Shown here piece after piece: positions 60,042-64,000 of a stretch of 64,000 nt of DNA (position 1 is the stretch's first letter; each line of letters begins with the position of its first letter). The notes below the pieces were generated by a model. The model did not search any database. It was not told the DNA's origin and was given only the letters and a program-made list of their open reading frames with translations. The stretch is from assembly GCA_963760435.1 (NCBI GenBank), contig CAVXDE010000031.1:124001-188000 (forward strand). The letters are read 5' to 3'. The translations under genes and the position numbers were made by a program. Source of the DNA: JAFAXD01 sp963760435. Its GTDB lineage: Bacteria > Pseudomonadota > Alphaproteobacteria > Rhizobiales > Xanthobacteraceae.

Positions 60042-61061
60042 ATGGTCATTCGCGGATTGCTCATTGGTGCAGCGCTGGCCGCGCTCACCTTGCCGGCGGC
60101 AGCGCAAGACAAGACGTTCAACCTGAAGCTGTCCCACTGGGTGCCGACGACCCACCCGCTGCAAAAGACCATGGAGGAGTGGGGCGCATCCGTTGAGAAA
60201 GCCTCAAACGGTACGATCAAGTCCACCATCTTTCCGGCGCAGCAGCTCGGCAAGGCGCCCGACCACTACGACATGACGCGCGACGGCATTGCCGATGTTT
60301 CGTACATCAATCCCGGTTTTCAGCCGGGACGATTCCCGATCGTTTCCGCCGGCGAACTGCCGTTCCTGGTTGGAGAGACGCATGGCGGCATCCGGGCCAT
60401 TGACGCCTGGTACCGCAAATACGGCCCGACCGAGATGAAGGATGTGAAGCTCTGCTTCTCGTTCATTCTCGATCCCCTGCGGCTGCATTCACGCAGCAAG
60501 AAAGTCGTGGTGCCGGCGGATATCAAAGGCATGAAGATCCGTCCGTCGCACGCCACCATGGCGTCGTGGGTGACTCAGCTCGGCGGCACCAACGTGACGA
60601 CGAGCCCGACGGAAATTCGCGACGTCATCGAAAAAGGCGTGGCGGATGCGACCACGAGCCCATATGGCTCCGTATTGCTGTTCGGCATCGACAAGGTCAC
60701 GAAGTATCACCTGGAGATTCCGCTGGCGACGACGACCTTCCAGTGGATCATGAACAAGGATACCTACAACGCCATGTCGGCGGCGCAGAAGAAGGTGATC
60801 GACGATCACTGCACGAACGATTGGGCGGCACGCTTTGCCGATCCGTGGGCTGATTTCGAGGCCGCCGGCATCAACAAGCTGCGCGAGCTTCCCGGGCATG
60901 AGATTGTTTCCGTCAATGACGATCAGCTCAAGGACTGGAAAGCGTCGGCGGAGCCGGTCTACAAAGCCTGGGCCGACAGCGTGCGCAAGACGGGCGGCGA
61001 TCCGGATATGGTGTTGAAGGATCTGCGAAACGCCTTGGACCAATACAAGGCCGGATACTGA
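60042..61061 (+). CDS. dctP: TRAP transporter solute-binding protein (DctP), second copy
   Basis: This 339-residue receptor lines up with the first copy from end to end without gaps and is clearly similar over most positions. Leader VIRGLLIGAALAALTLPAAAQ; mature KLSHWVPTTHPLQKTMEEWG, IFPAQQLGKAPDHYDMTRDG, LPFLVGETHGGIRAIDAWYRK and VPADIKGMKIRPSHAT. The ligand-pocket region differs (FPWGSVPLLGVDKV in the first, SPYGSVLLFGIDKV here), so it may bind a related compound. Both would serve the single DctQM pair downstream. GGGAG lies before the ATG. Confidence 0.92.
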   Translation: MVIRGLLIGAALAALTLPAAAQDKTFNLKLSHWVPTTHPLQKTMEEWGASVEKASNGTIKSTIFPAQQLGKAPDHYDMTRDGIADVSYINPGFQPGRFPIVSAGELPFLVGETHGGIRAIDAWYRKYGPTEMKDVKLCFSFILDPLRLHSRSKKVVVPADIKGMKIRPSHATMASWVTQLGGTNVTTSPTEIRDVIEKGVADATTSPYGSVLLFGIDKVTKYHLEIPLATTTFQWIMNKDTYNAMSAAQKKVIDDHCTNDWAARFADPWADFEAAGINKLRELPGHEIVSVNDDQLKDWKASAEPVYKAWADSVRKTGGDPDMVLKDLRNALDQYKAGY

Positions 61062-61161
61062 TCGGCCCGCCGGTCAATTTCTCATCGGGCGCCGGCGGCG
61101 ATACTCACGCTGTCCGGCCCATGCACACTCACTTCGAGCGATTACCAGCTGATGCAACAGC

Positions 61162-61737
61162 ATGACCGAGTCCGAAGCGGAAGCCAGTAGTGAAGAAATT
61201 GCCGGTAAGGCGATCGGTGACGTGGCGCCACCGCGCAACAACATGGACCGGTTCATCGATGGCATCGAGCTGATTGCCGCTTTCTTTGTCGGCGTGGTCG
61301 CGGCTGACATCTTCATCTCGGTGCTGCTGCGCTATTTCTTCTCCTACCAGATCCCCGACAGCTATGACTTCGGCCGCATGCTGCTCGGCATCCTGATTTT
61401 CTGGGGGATTGCCGCCACGAGCTACCGCGGCGGGCACATCACGGTCGATCTGCTCTGGGCCAATGTGGGTCCAAAATACAAGCGCATCATCGACGTGTTT
61501 GCGACACTCGTTCTGTTGTTCGTCGTCACGGTCCAGACTTACACCTTGGTCGACAAGGTGATTGCCACCTACCACGACAATGTCCTCACCTTCGATCTCC
61601 GCCTGCCGACCTGGCCTTTCTTTGCCGTTGCCTGGGCCGGTGACGTCTCGGCCGTGTGTCTGATCGCGATCCGTACCTATCGGCTCGTGTTTGACCCTGA
61701 ATCGCTCGGCATCCCGCCTCTGAAGTCCATGGAATGA
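61162..61737 (+). CDS. dctQ: TRAP transporter small membrane subunit (DctQ)
   Basis: This 191-residue protein has four membrane helices: IELIAAFFVGVVAADIFISV, FGRMLLGILIFWGIAATSY, VFATLVLLFVVTVQTY and FFAVAWAGDVSAVCLIAI. The conserved RGGHITVDLLW motif follows helix two. DctQ supports the large permease. A 100-base gap separates it from the second receptor, with no terminator seen. It lies eight bases before the DctM gene. Confidence 0.9.
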   Translation: MTESEAEASSEEIAGKAIGDVAPPRNNMDRFIDGIELIAAFFVGVVAADIFISVLLRYFFSYQIPDSYDFGRMLLGILIFWGIAATSYRGGHITVDLLWANVGPKYKRIIDVFATLVLLFVVTVQTYTLVDKVIATYHDNVLTFDLRLPTWPFFAVAWAGDVSAVCLIAIRTYRLVFDPESLGIPPLKSME

Positions 61738-61744
61738 TCTTGCA

Positions 61745-63043
61745 ATGAGTACGGATGCGGTTGCGATTATCGGATTTCTGGTGCTGTTCGCGCTGATGCT
61801 GCTGCGCGTGCCGGTCGGCATGGCGATGGGATTGGTCGGCGTCACCGGGTTTGGCTACATCGTTGGCGGTGCCCCGACGCTGAAAATGATCGGCCAGACG
61901 TCCATGCGGACGGTCACCGATTACACCTTCGGCGTCATTCCGATGTTCCTCCTGATGGGAGCGTTCGTCACGGTCTCCGGCATGAGCCGCGAGCTGTTTC
62001 GGGCCGCCAACACTTGGCTCGGCCACATGCGCGGTGGGCTGGGTTTTGCAACGATCCTGGCGTGCGGGGGCTTCGCGGCGATCTCCGGATCATCTGTCGC
62101 CACCGCCGCGACCTTCTCGACGGTCGCCTACCCGGAAATGCGTCGTTACAACTATCCGCAGTCCTTCGCGTGCGGCGTGGTGGCGGCCGGCGGATCGCTG
62201 GGCGCGATGCTGCCGCCGTCCACCGTGCTGGCGGTCTACGGCATCATCACCGAGCAGGATATCGGCAAGCTGTTCGTCGCCGGGATATTGCCGGGCCTGC
62301 TCGCGATCAGCATGTACATCACGACCATTGTGCTGATGGGCTGGCTGCGCCCCGGGTTCCTGCCCTCGGGCGACCGCGCAAGCTGGAAGCAGCGCCTGGA
62401 ATCGATGCGCGAGGTGTGGGCGCCGCTGCTCTTGTTCGTGTTCGTGATCGGCGGTCTCTACGGCGGTTTGTTTACACCCACCGAAGCAGGTGGCATGGGG
62501 GCCGGCGGAGCGTTCCTGATCGGCGTGCTGCGTGGCCGCCTCTCGCGCAAGGATATTCGTGCCTCGCTGCTGCAGGCAACGCGCACCGCGGCGGCAGTGT
62601 TCACCGTGCTGATCGGCGCCCTGCTGTTCGGTTACTTCCTCACCGTCACCCAGACCCCGCAGAAGGTCACCTTGTTCCTGACGAGTTTGGGGTTGGGACG
62701 CTACGGTGTGCTGGCGCTCATCATGCTGATGTACCTGCTGCTCGGCTGTCTGATGGACGCGCTCGCAATGGTCATCCTGACAGTCCCGATCATGTTCCCG
62801 GTCATCCTGCACCTCGGCTTTGATCCGATCTGGTTTGGCGTGATCATCGTCATGACGGTCGAGCTCGGGCTCATCCATCCGCCGGTCGGCATGATCGTGT
62901 TCGTGATCAAGAGCGTGGTGCACGACGTGGACTTCCTGACGATCTTCAAGGGCGTCCTGCCGTTCATCCTCACCGACCTGCTCCGTCTTGCGATTCTCAT
63001 CGCATTCCCGATGATCGCCTTGTTCCTGCCAAGCCGGATGTAG
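61745..63043 (+). CDS. dctM: TRAP transporter large permease subunit (DctM)
   Basis: This 432-residue permease of the DctM family has about twelve helices. Blocks are FLVLFALMLLRVPVGMAMGLVG, FGVIPMFLLMGAFVTVSGMS, GFAAISGSSVATAATFSTVAYPEM, FVAGILPGLLAISMY, LYGGLFTPTEAGGMGAGGAF and LGLIHPPVGMIVFVIKSV. It carries solute and sodium inward. Length is normal. The SnoaL-like gene follows after a 50-base gap. Confidence 0.92.
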   Translation: MSTDAVAIIGFLVLFALMLLRVPVGMAMGLVGVTGFGYIVGGAPTLKMIGQTSMRTVTDYTFGVIPMFLLMGAFVTVSGMSRELFRAANTWLGHMRGGLGFATILACGGFAAISGSSVATAATFSTVAYPEMRRYNYPQSFACGVVAAGGSLGAMLPPSTVLAVYGIITEQDIGKLFVAGILPGLLAISMYITTIVLMGWLRPGFLPSGDRASWKQRLESMREVWAPLLLFVFVIGGLYGGLFTPTEAGGMGAGGAFLIGVLRGRLSRKDIRASLLQATRTAAAVFTVLIGALLFGYFLTVTQTPQKVTLFLTSLGLGRYGVLALIMLMYLLLGCLMDALAMVILTVPIMFPVILHLGFDPIWFGVIIVMTVELGLIHPPVGMIVFVIKSVVHDVDFLTIFKGVLPFILTDLLRLAILIAFPMIALFLPSRM

Positions 63044-63093
63044 AAGCCGACGCTGCTGAAGAACGTCTGACAGAAAGCATAGGAGAACGCACA

Positions 63094-63550
63094 ATGCTCA
63101 AATATGTACTCGCCGATCAGTGCCCTGCTCGTTGCCGGCCTTCCCGGACAGCGCGCGCTTGCCGCCGACGCGGCGCAGATGGAGCAGAACAAGAAGACCG
63201 TGATGGCGCTCTATGATGCGGCGCTCAACAAGAAGGATTTCGACGAGGCCTCGAAATATCTCGGGCCACGCTACACGCAGCACAACCCGACTGCCAAAGA
63301 CGGTCCGGAAGGCCTCAAGGGCTTCATCAAGTTCCTGAAGGAAAAATTTCCCAATAGTCACAGCGAAATCAAACAGATCTTTGCCGACGGCGACTATGTG
63401 ATTGTCCACGTGCATGCGGTGCGCGAGCCAGGCACGCGCGGACTTGCCATCTTCGACCTGTTCAAGCTCGAGAACGGCAAGGTGGTCGAACATTGGGACA
63501 CGGTGCAGCCGATTCCGGAGACCGCCCAGAACAACAACACCATGTTCTGA
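63094..63550 (+). CDS. SnoaL-like periplasmic protein with possible one-base insertion in signal peptide
   Basis: The main chain (from about 63160) is a nuclear-transport-factor-2/SnoaL-like domain of about 130 residues: VMALYDAALNKKDFDEASKYL, YTQHNPTAKDGPEGLKGFI and VIVHVHAVREPG with FDLFKLENGKVVEHWD. The open frame starts at ATG 63104, but the ribosome site AGGAGA at 63081-63086 is seven bases before an ATG at 63094 in another frame. Removing one C at 63113-63114 joins that ATG to the domain and gives a clean signal peptide (LKYVLAISALLVAGLPGQRALA). So the true start is probably 63094 with a one-base insertion after codon six. Role unknown; next to TRAP genes. Confidence 0.72.
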
Positions 63551-63566
63551 TCGGATCTGGCGTTAT

Positions 63567-63592
63567 GGATGCCCTTTTGTGCGAGGGCATCC
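63567..63592. terminator. Bidirectional hairpin terminator
   Basis: GGATGCCCT at 63567-63575 pairs perfectly with AGGGCATCC at 63584-63592 around an eight-base loop. It sits between the stops of two convergent genes. The following CCTTTTA run on the plus strand is short, so on that side termination may be partial. Confidence 0.7.
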
Positions 63593-63600
63593 ACGTCCTT

Positions 63601-64000
63601 TTACGCCGCGATGATCACGTCGGCCTTGAACAGGGCATCGCGTACCGGCTGATTGGCAAAGGCGGTGCCCTCTTCGAACCAGGAGCGCGGGGCTGGCTGA
63701 CCCCACAGCGTTTGCCGGCGCGGATCGCGCACGGACCAGCGCAACGGCTCGTGATCCGGATCCATGGTCTGGTAGTCCGAGGAGTAGAACTCGGTGCGGT
63801 GGCCGTCGGGGTCGCGGACATAGAGGAAGAACGCATTGGAGATGCCGTGCCGGCCGGGTCCGCGCTCCATGTTCGCCAGATAGCCCGTCGACGCCATCAC
63901 GTCGCACAGATGGATGATGTGCAGCGGCGAGGTGATCCAATAGGCCAGATGGTGCAGCCGCGGGCCGGCTCCGTTGGTGAAGGCGAGGTCGTGCACGTTG
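63601..64000 (-). CDS. hpaD: Extradiol ring-cleavage dioxygenase, HpaD-like, C-terminal part (5' end beyond window)
   Basis: This is the C-terminal 130 or so residues of a vicinal-oxygen-chelate dioxygenase that cuts catechols next to the diol, most like 3,4-dihydroxyphenylacetate 2,3-dioxygenase. Blocks are PRLHHLAYWI (metal histidine), RGPGRHGISNAFFLYVRDPDG, RTEFYSSDYQT (metal glutamate) and PLRWSVRDPRRQTLWG with SWFEEG. The frame is open to the window end, so the N-terminus is missing; an in-frame GTG at 63996 is just an internal valine codon. The hydroxylase and TRAP importer nearby fit an aromatic-acid pathway. Exact catechol uncertain. Confidence 0.82.
   Translation of the reverse strand, partial: NVHDLAFTNGAGPRLHHLAYWITSPLHIIHLCDVMASTGYLANMERGPGRHGISNAFFLYVRDPDGHRTEFYSSDYQTMDPDHEPLRWSVRDPRRQTLWGQPAPRSWFEEGTAFANQPVRDALFKADVIIAA

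Noticed and set aside
62090..63094. Open frame of 334 codons on the minus strand
   Set aside because: Antisense to dctM; Gln/His/Asp-rich low-complexity translation, typical of a shadow.
1..64000. CRISPR array, tRNA or rRNA genes, prophage
   Set aside because: I found no regularly spaced repeats, no tRNA-like cloverleaf with a TTCGA loop that I could support, no rRNA segments, and no phage structural or integrase genes.

Overview
The window looks like a 64 kb piece of chromosome from a GC-rich soil alphaproteobacterium of the Hyphomicrobiales, probably Bradyrhizobium/Xanthobacteraceae-like. The evidence is a SOS box of the alphaproteobacterial type (GAAC-N7-GAAC) in front of imuA-imuB-dnaE2, an ExoY-type exopolysaccharide locus, many ABC and TRAP importers tied to small-molecule catabolism, and dispersed palindromes of a kind common in Bradyrhizobium-like genomes. 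I saw no rRNA, tRNA, CRISPR array or intact mobile element.

Layout. 0-2.4 kb: a frameshifted molybdopterin oxidoreductase, a membrane protein and an amidohydrolase. 2.4-13.4 kb: a SsuBC/NMT1-type ABC importer, then an FAD oxidase, a flavodoxin-fold reductase, a creatininase-family hydrolase, an adenine-deaminase-like enzyme, an NCS2 nucleobase permease, a cytosine-deaminase-like amidohydrolase and a RidA protein. Together these suggest uptake and breakdown of an N-heterocycle. 13.4-20.5 kb: a double-barrel porin, MsrA/MsrB, a phosphoesterase, an oxidoreductase, a GFA protein, a PsiF-like protein and a large cruciform repeat. 20.5-28.9 kb: an enolase-superfamily enzyme, a flavin monooxygenase-like protein, a complete Liv-type ABC importer and a Tat-exported amidohydrolase. 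29-48 kb: an exopolysaccharide locus with export protein, Wzz/BY-kinase-like protein, GH16 glycanase, polymerase-like membrane protein, ExoY initiator, six glycosyltransferases, three methyltransferases and a flippase. A transposase relic and small ORFs sit in its middle. 48-54.4 kb: a phosphoesterase and the SOS mutasome cassette. 54.4-64 kb: an aromatic-catabolism region with DUF2783 protein, FAD hydroxylase, MBL-fold protein, MetE-like protein, DUF3237 protein, a TRAP importer with two solute receptors, a SnoaL-like protein and an HpaD-like extradiol dioxygenase running off the edge.

Three genes (near 140, 46,260 and 63,113) each carry what looks like a one-base insertion. These are either real lesions or assembly errors. 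The items I would check first are the divergent deaminase/permease cluster, the MBL-fold protein that has lost its second metal site, the degenerate BY-kinase, the probable ATT start codon of an exopolysaccharide glycosyltransferase, and the small CxxC protein coupled to a glycosyltransferase by a TTGA overlap.
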